Below, piece after piece: positions 48,024-56,920 of a stretch of 64,000 bases of DNA. The position numbers and the translations under genes are program-made. How positions within the stretch are numbered: position 1 is the stretch's first letter; each line of letters opens with the position of its first letter. The stretch lies in contig NZ_CP109178.1 in assembly GCF_036248255.1 (NCBI RefSeq), positions 3,906,001-3,970,000 of the forward strand, given 5' to 3'. This DNA comes from Streptomyces sp. NBC_01717 (GTDB lineage: Bacteria; Actinomycetota; Actinomycetes; Streptomycetales; Streptomycetaceae). A model generated the notes under the pieces. It did no database searches. It saw only the letters and a program-made list of their open reading frames with translations, and was not told the DNA's origin.

Positions 48024-49205
48024 TTACTTCGCAGCCGCGGCGAGCTCAGCGGCCTTGTCGGCCGCACCGTCCATGGTGTCCACGCGCTGCACGAGCGGGT
48101 GGTTGGCGTCGGAAAGGATCTTGCGACCCAGCTCCGCGTTGTTGCCGTCGAGGCGCACGACCAGCGGCTTGGTGACCTCTTCGCCCTTCGACTTCAGAAG
48201 CGCCAGAGCCTGGACGATGCCGTTGGCGACCTCGTCACACGCGGTGATGCCACCGAAGACGTTGACGAAGACGGACTTGACGTCCGGGTCGCCGAGGATG
48301 ATCTCGAGACCGTTCGCCATGACCTCGGCGGAGGCGCCGCCACCGATGTCGAGGAAGTTGGCGGGCTTCACGTTGCCGTGGTGCTCACCGGCGTACGCGA
48401 CGACGTCCAGCGTCGACATGACCAGACCGGCACCGTTACCGATGATGCCGACCTCGCCGTCGAGCTTGACGTAGTTGAGGTTCTTGGCCTTGGCGGCAGC
48501 CTCGAGCGGGTTGGCTGCGGCCTTGTCCTCGAGGGCCTCGTGGCCGGGCTGACGGAAGTCGGCGTTCTCGTCGAGAGACACCTTGCCGTCCAGCGCCAGG
48601 ATGTCGCCGGAGGCGACCTTGGCGAGCGGGTTGACCTCGACGAGGAGCGCGTCCTCGGCGACGAAGGTGTCCCACAGCGTCACCATGACCTCGGCGACCT
48701 TCTCGGCCACCTCGGCCGGGAACTTCGCCTGGGCGACGATCTCGCGGGCCTTCTCGATCGTGACTCCGGTGTTGGAGTCGACCGGGACCTTCGCGAGGGC
48801 CTCGGGGGTCTTCTCCGCGACCTCCTCGATGTCCATGCCACCCTGCACCGAGGCCATGGCCAGGAAGGTGCGGTTGGTGCGGTCGAGGAGGTACGAGACG
48901 TAGTACTCCTCAAGAATCTCCGGCGCGGTCTCGGCGATCATCACCTTGTGGACCGTGTGGCCCTTGATGTCCATGCCGAGGATGTCGGTCGCACGGGCGA
49001 CCGCCTCGTCGGGGGTGGCGGCCAGCTTGACGCCGCCGGCCTTGCCGCGGCCGCCGACCTTCACCTGCGCCTTGACGACAGACTTGCCGCCCAGCCGCTC
49101 GGTCGCCTCGCGGGCTGCCTCAGGCGTGTCAATGACTTCACCGGCCAGCACCGGTACACCGTGCTTGGCGAAGAGGTCCCTCGCCTGGTACTCGAACAGG
49201 TCCAC
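48024..49205 (-). CDS. sucC: Succinate--CoA ligase (ADP-forming) beta subunit
   Basis: 393 residues from a GTG ([18 protein letters not shown]). The ATP-grasp domain has [21 protein letters not shown] and LVEVNPLA for nucleotide and metal binding; the C-terminal flavodoxin-like domain has [20 protein letters not shown] and [17 protein letters not shown]. First gene of sucCD. A Crp-like site lies about 180 bp upstream. Confidence 0.97.
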   Translation of the reverse strand: MDLFEYQARDLFAKHGVPVLAGEVIDTPEAAREATERLGGKSVVKAQVKVGGRGKAGGVKLAATPDEAVARATDILGMDIKGHTVHKVMIAETAPEILEEYYVSYLLDRTNRTFLAMASVQGGMDIEEVAEKTPEALAKVPVDSNTGVTIEKAREIVAQAKFPAEVAEKVAEVMVTLWDTFVAEDALLVEVNPLAKVASGDILALDGKVSLDENADFRQPGHEALEDKAAANPLEAAAKAKNLNYVKLDGEVGIIGNGAGLVMSTLDVVAYAGEHHGNVKPANFLDIGGGASAEVMANGLEIILGDPDVKSVFVNVFGGITACDEVANGIVQALALLKSKGEEVTKPLVVRLDGNNAELGRKILSDANHPLVQRVDTMDGAADKAAELAAAAK

Positions 49206-49383
49206 GCGCGTCCGTCCCTTTTCAGTGGTCTCGCGGTTCGTTTTCTGCGTGGGCGTGCCGCGAGGGGCAACGTGACTGCTCTGTCACAAGGAAAGCGCAC
49301 ACGGTGTCCGGGTACGCGGCATGTCCATCTCGCAGGTTATCCCCGAGCCCCACAGGACCCTAAATCGCAGCTCACACCTGAGC

Positions 49384-49399
49384 GGTGATTACGGTCACA
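49384..49399. promoter_or_regulatory. Crp-like binding site upstream of sucCD
   Basis: GGTGATTACGGTCACA carries the GTGA-N6-TCAC core expected for actinobacterial Crp (consensus TGTGA-N6-TCACA), with one flank mismatch. It lies about 180-195 bp upstream of the sucC GTG. Confidence 0.55.
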
Positions 49400-49470
49400 G
49401 ATCGTGCTGGTAGCCGGGTCGCAGTGGACAAAACGGCACGTGAACGTCGATGGGGAGAGGGGACCCGGGG

Positions 49471-49527
49471 CCGGGCGGTTCCCGTGGTCCGGACGGAGTG
49501 GTCCGAACACGACGGGGAACCGCCCGG
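49471..49527 (-). terminator. Terminator after the repeat-protein gene
   Basis: CCGGGCGGTTCCCGT (49471-49485) pairs with ACGGGGAACCGCCCGG (49512-49527) with one bulged base. An inner GGTCC/GGACC-type pairing can extend it. It is 39 bases downstream of the stop of the minus-strand gene. Confidence 0.75.
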
Positions 49528-49565
49528 CGACGGGCCGGGGACTGCCCTCAGAGGTCCGAGAGGTC

Positions 49566-50783
49566 TCAGATCCCCTGGGCCGGGTACTCCGGAGCGGTGA
49601 AGGACGGCACCACGTCGGTGACGAAGTCGGGGGCGACCGATGTCAGACCCTGCGCACCGTGCGCCACGTTGTCGACGGCCGGGCGCGCGTCACCGTCCGC
49701 CGTGCCCACCAGGCCGCCCGCGAACGGCTGCACCCGCGCGCCGACACCCTGCGCCAGCGGCATCACCTGGGTCGCGACGCCCTGTGCGAACGGGGCGACC
49801 GCATCCCCGGTCAGCCCTTGAGCCAACGGCTGCACCTCGGAGACGACACCCCCCGCGAACGGCTGCACGTCGGAGACGACCGCCCCGGCGAACGGCTGCA
49901 CCTCGGAGACGACGCTCCCGGCGAAGGGCTGCACGTCGGAGACAACACCCCCGGCGAACGGCTGCACCGCGCCGACCGCGCCGTACGTCAGCGGCTGGAC
50001 CTCGGCCGTGACGCCGTGCACGAAGGGCAGGGCGGCCTGCTCGACGACGCCGTCGGCGAACGGGGCGACCTCGGAGACCACACCCTGAACGAGGGTGCCG
50101 ACGTCTCCGAGCGCCTGGTCGACGACCGGCAGCACCGCGGAGACCGCCTCGGCGACGATGGGCGGGAGCACGGCGTCGGAGGTCTGACCGACGACCGGCC
50201 CGGCCTCCGTGAGAGCACCCTGGGCCGCGCCCCGGACGGTGCCCTGCGCGGTGGTCGCGGCACCGGCGGCGGTGCTCTGCGCGTAGCCCGGGATCTGCTC
50301 GATCGGGCCGAAGAGGTAGTCGATCGGCGCGTCGGGCGCGGCCGGGACGTCGTAGCCGGGGAGGCCCTGCAGGTCCTGCAGGGCGTTTGTGCCGGACAGA
50401 CCGGACAGGTCCTGTACGGCCTGTGCGTCCTGGACGTCCACGCCGTCGGCGCGGTCGACGGCGCCCGTGAGCTTGCCTGTGACGCCGGTGACCTGGTGCT
50501 CGAGGCCGCCCGTCACGCGGTCGACCTGCCGAGCGGCCTTGGCGCCCGGGCCGGACGTCGCCTGCGCGACCACGGCCCCGGCAGCTGCCTTCGCCCCGGT
50601 GGTCTCCGTCTTCACGGTGTCCTTGAGCTCCGCGATCCCGTCGGCCGCGTCGGCCGCGTTGTCGGGGGTGGAGAGCGGAACGGAGACGGGCAGCTCGTCC
50701 GCACTGGCTACGGCGGTCCCGAGGGCCCACATTCCGGTGGCCGTGGCGGCGACCGCTATGGAACGGCGGATGTTCTGGTGCAT
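49566..50783 (-). CDS. Secreted protein with 11-residue VQPFAGGVVSD-type repeats
   Basis: 405 residues from MHQNIRRS with GAAGGA upstream. The signal peptide (residues 1-28, AVAATATGMWALGTAVASA) is followed by a region poor in aromatics. The C-terminal half contains about ten tandem units of 11 (rarely 12) residues: VAPFADGVVEQ, VQPLTYGAVGA, VQPFAGGVVSD, VQPFAGSVVSE, VQPFAGAVVSD and more, each with Pro at position 3. There is no Cys, sortase signal or membrane anchor, so it is probably released or wall-associated. Its neighbour upstream is another exported protein. Function unknown. Confidence 0.75.
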   Translation of the reverse strand: MHQNIRRSIAVAATATGMWALGTAVASADELPVSVPLSTPDNAADAADGIAELKDTVKTETTGAKAAAGAVVAQATSGPGAKAARQVDRVTGGLEHQVTGVTGKLTGAVDRADGVDVQDAQAVQDLSGLSGTNALQDLQGLPGYDVPAAPDAPIDYLFGPIEQIPGYAQSTAAGAATTAQGTVRGAAQGALTEAGPVVGQTSDAVLPPIVAEAVSAVLPVVDQALGDVGTLVQGVVSEVAPFADGVVEQAALPFVHGVTAEVQPLTYGAVGAVQPFAGGVVSDVQPFAGSVVSEVQPFAGAVVSDVQPFAGGVVSEVQPLAQGLTGDAVAPFAQGVATQVMPLAQGVGARVQPFAGGLVGTADGDARPAVDNVAHGAQGLTSVAPDFVTDVVPSFTAPEYPAQGI

Positions 50784-50889
50784 GTGTGTCAGATCCTTCG
50801 AATACGTTTCGACGGTCCGGAGTCGTCCGGACAGCGGGCAGACCTGTTCCGCCCCCGCGCGGCAGGTCGAGGCGGGGGAACGGCCTGCC

Positions 50890-51948
50890 CTAGCCGGGGA
50901 ATTCGAGGATGTCGCCGGACCTGGCACGCATCGGGGCGACGGTCGCCGGAAGACCGGCACCGCGCATGAGCCCGAAAGAGGCACCGTCCGCGAACGGAAC
51001 GGCGTGGTGTTCGCCGCCGCGTGGCCCATGGGCCTCGGTGGTGGAGGGGTGTACGAAGCCACCACGGGGATCGAGGGGTGCCCGCTCGGGCGCCGGTCCG
51101 TACCGCGGTGCGGGTACCCGGCTGTCCGTCCCGCTCGCGGAGGTGTCCCTCAGCAGGGCGGCGAAGTTCCGGCCCTGGTCGGCCTCGGAGGTGTACCCGC
51201 AGACCGGACGCGGTGCGGGTGCGGCAGCGCGCGCGCCGGCGCCGGTGGAACCGTGGCCCGGGGGCCCATCGGCAGGGGGCTCGACGGCTGTAAGGGGAAG
51301 CAGCAGCCGGGCGGGCAGCACCCACACGTTCGGGAGCACTCCGGCAGCTCTGTCGACGGCCGTGCCGACCCCCTCGACCGCCTCGCCGACCGGTCGGGCG
51401 AGATACCGGACGGTGTCCCGCGTCGTCCTGACAACCGACCGGGCGCCGGCGACGGCGACGGACGTCGCGGAGTCGGTGGAAACGGAGGTCGTGGCGGAGG
51501 TGGTGGAGGTGGCGGAGACGGCGACGTCGGCAGCCGCGGAGGCCCTGGAAGCCGAAGTGGTGGAAGCGGCGGCGGTGGAAGCGGCCCTCGGCCTGGCGTG
51601 CGTTTCAGCAGCCGGCGCGCCCGATGGTCCTGCGACCGGAACCTGAACGTGTGTCGGCACCGGGGCGGAGGCGTCCGGGAGCCCCGTCGACGCTTCGGCC
51701 TTCGGGACGACCACCGGTTCGGCCGCCGCATCGGCGGCCTTTTCCTGCGCCTCGGCCCTGTACGCAACTGCCGTCCCAGCGGCGGGAAGCGACGGAACGG
51801 GTGCCTGCGCCGCGTGGGCCTCGGCTCCGAAGATGAGGCCGAGGGCCAGCAGTCCGCCGAGGAACAGCACCACCTGCAGCGCGCGCCGGCCGACCGGCCC
51901 GCGCACCGGGCGCGGGTCGGCGACAGAACGAACAGTTGCAGCGGTCAC
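50890..51948 (-). CDS. Exported Ala/Ser/Thr-rich protein of unknown function
   Basis: 352 residues from a GTG; GGGAGGG is upstream but 12 bases away. The N-terminal hydrophobic segment (ALQVVLFLGGLLALGLIFGAEAHAAQA) is a signal peptide with AHA|A. The mature part has low-complexity Ala/Ser/Thr/Val runs around residues 110-170, then a segment similar in style to the downstream gene's (VRTTRDTVRYLARPVGEAVEGVGTAVDRAAGVLP), and a C-terminal block with PVCGYTSEADQGRN. It is 107 bp upstream of the repeat protein on the same strand, probably functionally paired. Confidence 0.65.
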   Translation of the reverse strand: MTAATVRSVADPRPVRGPVGRRALQVVLFLGGLLALGLIFGAEAHAAQAPVPSLPAAGTAVAYRAEAQEKAADAAAEPVVVPKAEASTGLPDASAPVPTHVQVPVAGPSGAPAAETHARPRAASTAAASTTSASRASAAADVAVSATSTTSATTSVSTDSATSVAVAGARSVVRTTRDTVRYLARPVGEAVEGVGTAVDRAAGVLPNVWVLPARLLLPLTAVEPPADGPPGHGSTGAGARAAAPAPRPVCGYTSEADQGRNFAALLRDTSASGTDSRVPAPRYGPAPERAPLDPRGGFVHPSTTEAHGPRGGEHHAVPFADGASFGLMRGAGLPATVAPMRARSGDILEFPG

Positions 51949-52051
51949 GTCGGAGTGAGCCCTCCCAGATGGCGCGGGGTGCGGAACGCAGTCCTCCGCG
52001 GACGACGGGACGATGCTTGCACGACCCTCCCGGGTTGACGCAAGTCCCTTG

Positions 52052-53284
52052 TTACTGATGGGTCTCCTTGTCCGGTATGGGCAGTGGCCTCTTCTCCAGT
52101 GCCGCGGCCATCACCTCCGGGAAAAGATCCGGGGTGCACGCGAACGCCGGCGCGCCCAGGGCGCCGAGCGCCGCCGCGTGTTCACGGTCGTAGGCGGGAG
52201 CGCCCTCGTCGGAAAGGGCGAGCAGCGTCACGAACTGCACACCGGAGGCCTTCATCGCGGCGACACGCTTCAGCATCTCGTTGCGGATGCCGCCCTCGTA
52301 GAGGTCGCTGATGAGGACGACGACCGTCTCGGCCGGGCGGGTGATCCTGGACTGGCAGTAGGCGAGTGCCCGGTTGATGTCGGTGCCACCGCCGAGCTGG
52401 GTGCCGAAAAGCACGTCGACGGGGTCGTCGAGCTGGTCCGTGAGGTCGACGACGGCCGTGTCGAAGACGACGAGCCTGGTCCGCAGCGTCCGCATGGAGG
52501 CGAGTACCGCCCCGAAGACGGAGGCGTAGACGACGGACGCGGCCATCGATCCCGACTGGTCGATGCAGAGGATGACGTCCTTCTTCACCGCCTGCGCGGC
52601 CCGCCCGTAGCCGATGAGTCGTTCAGGGATGACCGTGCCGGCTCCGTCCCCGCCCGGAAGCGGCAGGTAGTTCTTGAGGTTGGCCCGGATGGTGCGGTCC
52701 CAGTCGATGTCGCGGTGGCGGGGCCTGTTGATCTTCGCCGAGCGGTCGAGCGCGCCGGTCAGCGTGGCCCTCGTGCGGGTGGCGAGCCGCTTCTCCAGGT
52801 CGTCGACGACCTTGCGTACGACGGCTCGTGCCGTCTCCTTCGTCGTCTCGGGCATGGCTTTGTTGAGCGAGAGCAGCGTTCCGACGAGATGGACGTCCGC
52901 CTCGACGGCCTCCAGCATCTCCGGCTCCAGCAGCAGTGCGGACAGACCCAGCCGGTCGATCGCATCGCGCTGCATGACCTGGACGACGGAGCTGGGGAAG
53001 TACGTACGGATGTCGCCGAGCCAGCGGGCGACGGAGGGGGCGGAGCCGCCGAGCCCGGCCGAGCGGTCGCTCCCTCCGCGGCCGCCGGGCCTGCCCCCGC
53101 CGCCGTACAGCGCGTTCAGTGCGCCGTCCATCGCGGCGTCCCGTCCGGTGAGGGTGCAGCCGGTGGTCTCGGCGCTGTCCCCGCCGAGCACCATGCGCCA
53201 GCGCCGCAGCCGTTCGCCGTCCACCGCGCCGCTTCCGGCCCCTGCGCCGGACCTCGATGTGTCTGTGTCCGTGGCCGTCGTCAT
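52052..53284 (-). CDS. VWA-domain protein (CoxE-like) of the MoxR locus
   Basis: 410 residues; the ATG overlaps the DUF5682 stop as ATGA. A helical N-terminal region (about 75-200) precedes a von Willebrand A domain with MIDAS motif Asp242-x-Ser-Gly-Ser (CIDQSGSMAAS), then FGTQLGGGTDINRAL (second MIDAS Thr/Asp) and VVLISDLYEGG. VWA proteins of this type work with MoxR ATPases as metal-dependent adaptors in assembly or activation of a third protein. It is last in the operon moxR-DUF5682-VWA. A longer frame upstream is a shadow of DUF5682. Confidence 0.9.
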   Translation of the reverse strand: MTTATDTDTSRSGAGAGSGAVDGERLRRWRMVLGGDSAETTGCTLTGRDAAMDGALNALYGGGGRPGGRGGSDRSAGLGGSAPSVARWLGDIRTYFPSSVVQVMQRDAIDRLGLSALLLEPEMLEAVEADVHLVGTLLSLNKAMPETTKETARAVVRKVVDDLEKRLATRTRATLTGALDRSAKINRPRHRDIDWDRTIRANLKNYLPLPGGDGAGTVIPERLIGYGRAAQAVKKDVILCIDQSGSMAASVVYASVFGAVLASMRTLRTRLVVFDTAVVDLTDQLDDPVDVLFGTQLGGGTDINRALAYCQSRITRPAETVVVLISDLYEGGIRNEMLKRVAAMKASGVQFVTLLALSDEGAPAYDREHAAALGALGAPAFACTPDLFPEVMAAALEKRPLPIPDKETHQ

Positions 53285-55683
53285 CCTGTTGCCCCCAGCG
53301 GTTCCTCGGCGTTGTCGACGGTGTCCGCGTCGGCACCCTCTGCGTCCTCGGCCTCCAGCCCCAGCAGCAGCCGCAGTACGGGCACCACCGCCTCCGCCCG
53401 TTCCTCGTCGAGCGCGGGGCCGAAACCGGGGGCCGTCGTGCCGGTGACGGTCCCGGCCGGCCCGCCGGTGGCGGGGCCGCGGCGTACGAGCTCGCCCAGC
53501 GTGCGCCGTACTCCCGGTTCGTAGGCCGAGAAGGTGCGGCGCAGCAGCGGCAGTACATCGGTGAACGTGTCCGCGGGGACGCCGGCCAGCCAGGCGTCGA
53601 CCAGGCCGAGCAGCCGTTCGTCGTGGACGAGGAGCATGCCGCCCCCGCCGGCCCCGCCGACGAAACCCTCGATCCAGGCCGCCGCTTCGGCCGGGGGCGT
53701 GCCGGGCGACAGGGCGAGGCCCATCAGCCGTGCCGCGTCGTCCTCTTCGAGCCGCCCCTCGTCGAGCAGCAGCCGGGCCGCGCGACCCCGGATGACGCCG
53801 GCGACGGTGTCCCGGGCGGCCAGCTTGTGCAGCACGGCCGTCCAGCGCTCGCGGAGCCCGTCCGCCGGTACCGCACCGGCGAGCAGCCCGATCGCGGTGT
53901 GCACCCCGTCCACCTGGCGGCGCAGTTCGGCCGCGCCGTCGGCGTCGAGTCCGGTGCAGGCGGGCGGCAGTCCGACGCAGATCCGCTCGGCGAGCCCGGC
54001 CGCCACCTCGCCGAGCGCCGCCGTGTCCGTGGACCGTACGTCCCCGTACCGCAGGGTGCGGGCCAGGGCGGGCAGCGCGTCGGCGAGGTGGCCGACGTCG
54101 GCGTCGAGCGCGGCCCGGTCGGCGAGCGCCCGCATCACGACGGGCAGCGCGTCGGGCAGTTCGGCGAGGAGGCAGCGCTCGGCGAGCGCGGTGACCTCGG
54201 CGAGCGCGGTCGCCGACCCGGCCTCGGATTCCGCTTTGGCGGTCGCGGCGGTCAGCACGGTGGTGCCCCAGATCCCGGCCTCGGCGACCTGTACGTACAG
54301 CTCGGGCTCCCAGCGCAGCCGCCAGCTCTCCCGGAACGTGCCGGTGCTCCCCCGGCCGACGGCCGGTTCGCCCCATCCGACGGCGAGGAGCCGGAGCCGG
54401 TGCAGCAGGCGGCTGCGGGCCGCGTCGGTTTCCTTGCGGAGGTCGAGCTCCAACTCCCGCTCCACCGCCTCCGGTTTGAGCCGCAGCGTGCGCTGGAGCC
54501 GAGCGAGGTCGCGCTGCAACGGCACGGCGGGGGCGGTGTCCGGCACCTCTCCGAGCGTCTCGCCGACGATGAGCCGGTCCTGTACGAGCGCCAGCGGCAC
54601 ATCGGAGCCCTCGCACATCACGGCCCGGATCGCGTCGGTCGTCTCGCTCAGCCCGGCGAGCGGCCGGCCGCGCAGGGCCGCGAGGGTCCCGGCGAGCCGC
54701 ACGGCCTCGATGACATGGGCGGACGACACGAACCGGTCCTCGTCGCGCAGGAGTCCGGCGACCTTGGTCATCCACCGTTCGATCGGCCGGTCGGGGGCGC
54801 CGAAGAGGTGCCCGTACCAACCGGGCGAGTCGATCCCCGCCCCGTAACCGCTGTGCCGGGCGAGCCGCCTATGGGTCCAGGGCACCCAGGTCAGCTCGGC
54901 CTTGACCTTGGGCAGCCCCTTGAGAAGGGCCCTGTCGGCGGTGACGGTCGTCCTCGCTTTGAGCGCGGGCACATGCCAGGCTCCGCAGACGACGACCACA
55001 TCATCCCCGAACTCCTTTCTTGCGGTGCGCAGTTGGATCCGCATGTACGCCTCGCGGACTGCGTCACGGGGGTGCCCGCCGTCCCCGTACACCTCACGAA
55101 GCGCCGTCATCGCCTCGCCGAGCGCGGCGAACGGGGCCCGCGGGTCGACGAGCCGCCCGTCCGGTGCGCGGTGCTCGACGACGTCCTCCCACCAGCGCTC
55201 GGGGTCGTCGTACCCGACGGCCTCGGCAAGGACCCCGATGGGGTCGATCGGAGGCGCGGCCACCGCCCCGGCTGCGTCAGCGTCACCCGCTCGCCCCTGT
55301 TCCTGCTCGTGGTCGTGGTCCGCACCCGGGTCCGGGGAGTCCGTCATGGCCAGGGAGTGCGCCGCGGGCAGGTCGATGAAGCGGACCGGCACGTCGTGGC
55401 GGAGCGCCCAGCGGATCGCGACCCACTCGGGCGAGAACTCGGCGAACGGCCAGAACGCCGCCCGGCCCGGGTCGTCCACCGCATGGGCGAGCAGCGCCAC
55501 CGGTGGTCGCATCCGCTCGTCGGCGGCGAGCGACAGCAGTGCGTCGCCCTCGGGCGGCCCCTCGATGAGGACGGCCCGAGGTCCGGCGGCATCCAGCGCG
55601 GCACGGACCGCGCGGGCCGATCCGGGACCGTGGTGCCGGATCCCGAGCAGCAGCGGCCCGGCGGCGGGCGCGGCCCCGGTCAC
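53281..55683 (-). CDS. DUF5682 protein; possible TIKI/EreA/ChaN-superfamily enzyme
   Basis: 800 residues from a GTG overlapping the MoxR stop as GTGA. The N-terminal 280 residues hold LLLGIRHHGPGSARAV (His16-His17), AVLIEGPPEGD (Glu), VPVRFIDLPAAHSLAM and VVVVCGAWHVPAL (His237), a set of conserved His/Glu spaced as in the TraB/TIKI, erythromycin-esterase and ChaN proteins. The remaining 500 residues are helical and HEAT-like. DUF5682 has no known activity. The enzyme assignment is my inference from motif pattern. Confidence 0.8.
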   Translation of the reverse strand: MTGAAPAAGPLLLGIRHHGPGSARAVRAALDAAGPRAVLIEGPPEGDALLSLAADERMRPPVALLAHAVDDPGRAAFWPFAEFSPEWVAIRWALRHDVPVRFIDLPAAHSLAMTDSPDPGADHDHEQEQGRAGDADAAGAVAAPPIDPIGVLAEAVGYDDPERWWEDVVEHRAPDGRLVDPRAPFAALGEAMTALREVYGDGGHPRDAVREAYMRIQLRTARKEFGDDVVVVCGAWHVPALKARTTVTADRALLKGLPKVKAELTWVPWTHRRLARHSGYGAGIDSPGWYGHLFGAPDRPIERWMTKVAGLLRDEDRFVSSAHVIEAVRLAGTLAALRGRPLAGLSETTDAIRAVMCEGSDVPLALVQDRLIVGETLGEVPDTAPAVPLQRDLARLQRTLRLKPEAVERELELDLRKETDAARSRLLHRLRLLAVGWGEPAVGRGSTGTFRESWRLRWEPELYVQVAEAGIWGTTVLTAATAKAESEAGSATALAEVTALAERCLLAELPDALPVVMRALADRAALDADVGHLADALPALARTLRYGDVRSTDTAALGEVAAGLAERICVGLPPACTGLDADGAAELRRQVDGVHTAIGLLAGAVPADGLRERWTAVLHKLAARDTVAGVIRGRAARLLLDEGRLEEDDAARLMGLALSPGTPPAEAAAWIEGFVGGAGGGGMLLVHDERLLGLVDAWLAGVPADTFTDVLPLLRRTFSAYEPGVRRTLGELVRRGPATGGPAGTVTGTTAPGFGPALDEERAEAVVPVLRLLLGLEAEDAEGADADTVDNAEEPLGATG

Positions 55684-56792
55684 GCGGAGACCTCGCGGCA
55701 GGCGCGGTAGAAGTCCTTCCAGCCGTCCCGCTCGCGGACCACCGTCTCCAGGTACTCCTGCCAGACCACCCGGTCCGCCGCAGGGTCCCGGACGACGGCG
55801 CCGAGGATGCCGGCCGCGACATCGCCGGGGCGCAGCACCCCGTCGCCGAAGTGGGCGGCGAGCGCCAGGCCGTTGGTGACGACGGAGATGGCCTCGGCCG
55901 TCGACAGCGTGCCCGAAGGGGACTTGAGCTTGGTGCGGCCGTCGGTCGTGAGGCCGTCCCGCAGTTCACGGAAGACCGTGACCACCCGGCGGATCTCGAC
56001 CATGCCGTCGGGGGCGGCCGGCAGATCGAGCGAGCGCCCGATCTGGTCGACGCGCCGGGACACGATGTCGACCTCGGCGTCGGGCGTGGCGGGCAGCGGC
56101 AGGACGACCGTGTTGAACCGGCGGCGCAGGGCACTGGACAGCTCGTTGACCCCGCGGTCGCGGTCGTTGGCCGTCGCGATGACGTTGAACCCGCGGACGG
56201 CCTGGACCTCCTGGCCCAGCTCGGGCAGCGGAAGCGTCTTCTCCGACAGGATCGTGATGAGCGAGTCCTGCACATCGGCAGGGATACGGGTGAGCTCCTC
56301 GATCCGCGCGGTCATGCCCTCGGACATCGCACGCATCAGCGGGCTGGGCACAAGTGCGTCGCGGCTGGGCCCGTGCGCCAGCAACTGGGCGTAGTTCCAC
56401 CCGTAACGTACGGCTTCCTCGGGCGTGCCCGCCGTGCCCTGGACCAGCAGGGTCGAGTCGCCGCTGACGGCGGCCGCGAGATGCTCGGAGACCCATGTCT
56501 TGGCGGTGCCGGGAACGCCGAGGAGCAGCAGGGCGCGGTCGGTGGCGAGCGTCGTCACGGCGACCTCGACGAGGCGGCGCGGGCCCACATATTTGGGTGT
56601 GATCACTGCCCCGTCCGGCAGAACGCCGCCGAGCAGATAGGTGGCCACGGCCCAGGGCGACAGCTTCCAACGCTCGGGCCGCGGGCGGTCGTCGGCGGCC
56701 GCGAGCGCCTTCAGCTCGTCGGCGAAAGCGTCCTCGGCGTGCGGGCGCAGAGCCTCTGCACGGACGCCGGCGGTGGTTTCGGACACGGTCAT
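55680..56792 (-). CDS. MoxR-type AAA+ ATPase
   Basis: 370 residues from MTVSETTAG with a perfect GGAGGGGG SD. Walker A is at 92-99 (GVPGTAKT); sensor 1 and second-region motifs are in GFNVIATANDRDRGVNELSSALRRRFNTVVLPLP. It belongs to the AAA_5/MoxR group that acts with VWA partners. It is the first gene of the three-gene unit; start/stop overlaps with DUF5682 and VWA imply tight stoichiometry. A near-consensus damage-type promoter lies 39-61 bases upstream. Confidence 0.92.
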   Translation of the reverse strand: MTVSETTAGVRAEALRPHAEDAFADELKALAAADDRPRPERWKLSPWAVATYLLGGVLPDGAVITPKYVGPRRLVEVAVTTLATDRALLLLGVPGTAKTWVSEHLAAAVSGDSTLLVQGTAGTPEEAVRYGWNYAQLLAHGPSRDALVPSPLMRAMSEGMTARIEELTRIPADVQDSLITILSEKTLPLPELGQEVQAVRGFNVIATANDRDRGVNELSSALRRRFNTVVLPLPATPDAEVDIVSRRVDQIGRSLDLPAAPDGMVEIRRVVTVFRELRDGLTTDGRTKLKSPSGTLSTAEAISVVTNGLALAAHFGDGVLRPGDVAAGILGAVVRDPAADRVVWQEYLETVVRERDGWKDFYRACREVSA

Positions 56793-56830
56793 GGATCCCC
56801 CTCCAGATCGGTCGACCGGATGTGGTTCCC

Positions 56831-56853
56831 ACCGTGCACCACGCCACTGACAA
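56831..56853 (-). promoter_or_regulatory. RecA-NDp-like promoter of the MoxR operon
   Basis: On the minus strand TTGTCAGTG (56853-56845), 8 bases, then CACGGT (56836-56831). The RecA-NDp/PafBC consensus is tTGTCRgtg-N8-TAnnnT, so only the first base of the -10 differs. Transcription would start near 56824, leaving a 32-nt leader containing the GGAGGGGG SD. Confidence 0.6.
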
Positions 56854-56890
56854 TCGACCCTTCCCACAGCCTTTCCGCAGGTCGGAGCGA

Positions 56891-56913
56891 TTGTCAGTGC
56901 CGCGCCCTACCGT
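56891..56913 (+). promoter_or_regulatory. RecA-NDp (PafBC-type DNA damage) promoter of the SWIM gene
   Basis: TTGTCAGTG (56891-56899), 8 bases, TACCGT (56908-56913): an exact match to tTGTCRgtg-N8-TAnnnT. The ATG at 56921 is 7 bases beyond the -10, so the transcript is probably leaderless. Confidence 0.75.
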
Positions 56914-56920
56914 CGTTGCC

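Larger units (their letters stand above)
49206..49565. other. Intergenic region upstream of sucC
   Basis: 360 bp between sucC and the end of the repeat-protein gene, both on the minus strand. Visible elements are the terminator at 49471-49527, a Crp-like site at 49384-49399, and a second looser dyad GTGAC-N6-GTCAC at 49272-49287 that is 67-82 bp from the sucC start. No gene-like frame is present. Confidence 0.5.

Noticed and set aside
49272..49287. A second Crp site near sucC
   Set aside because: GTGAC-N6-GTCAC gives GTGA and TCAC separated by 8 rather than 6 bases, which does not fit Crp spacing. It may still be another protein's dyad.
53285..54820. An extended start for the VWA gene (922 residues)
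   Set aside because: The extra part is Arg/Gly/Ala-rich and runs through the DUF5682 gene in another frame. The ATG at 53284 has the ATGA overlap typical of operons.
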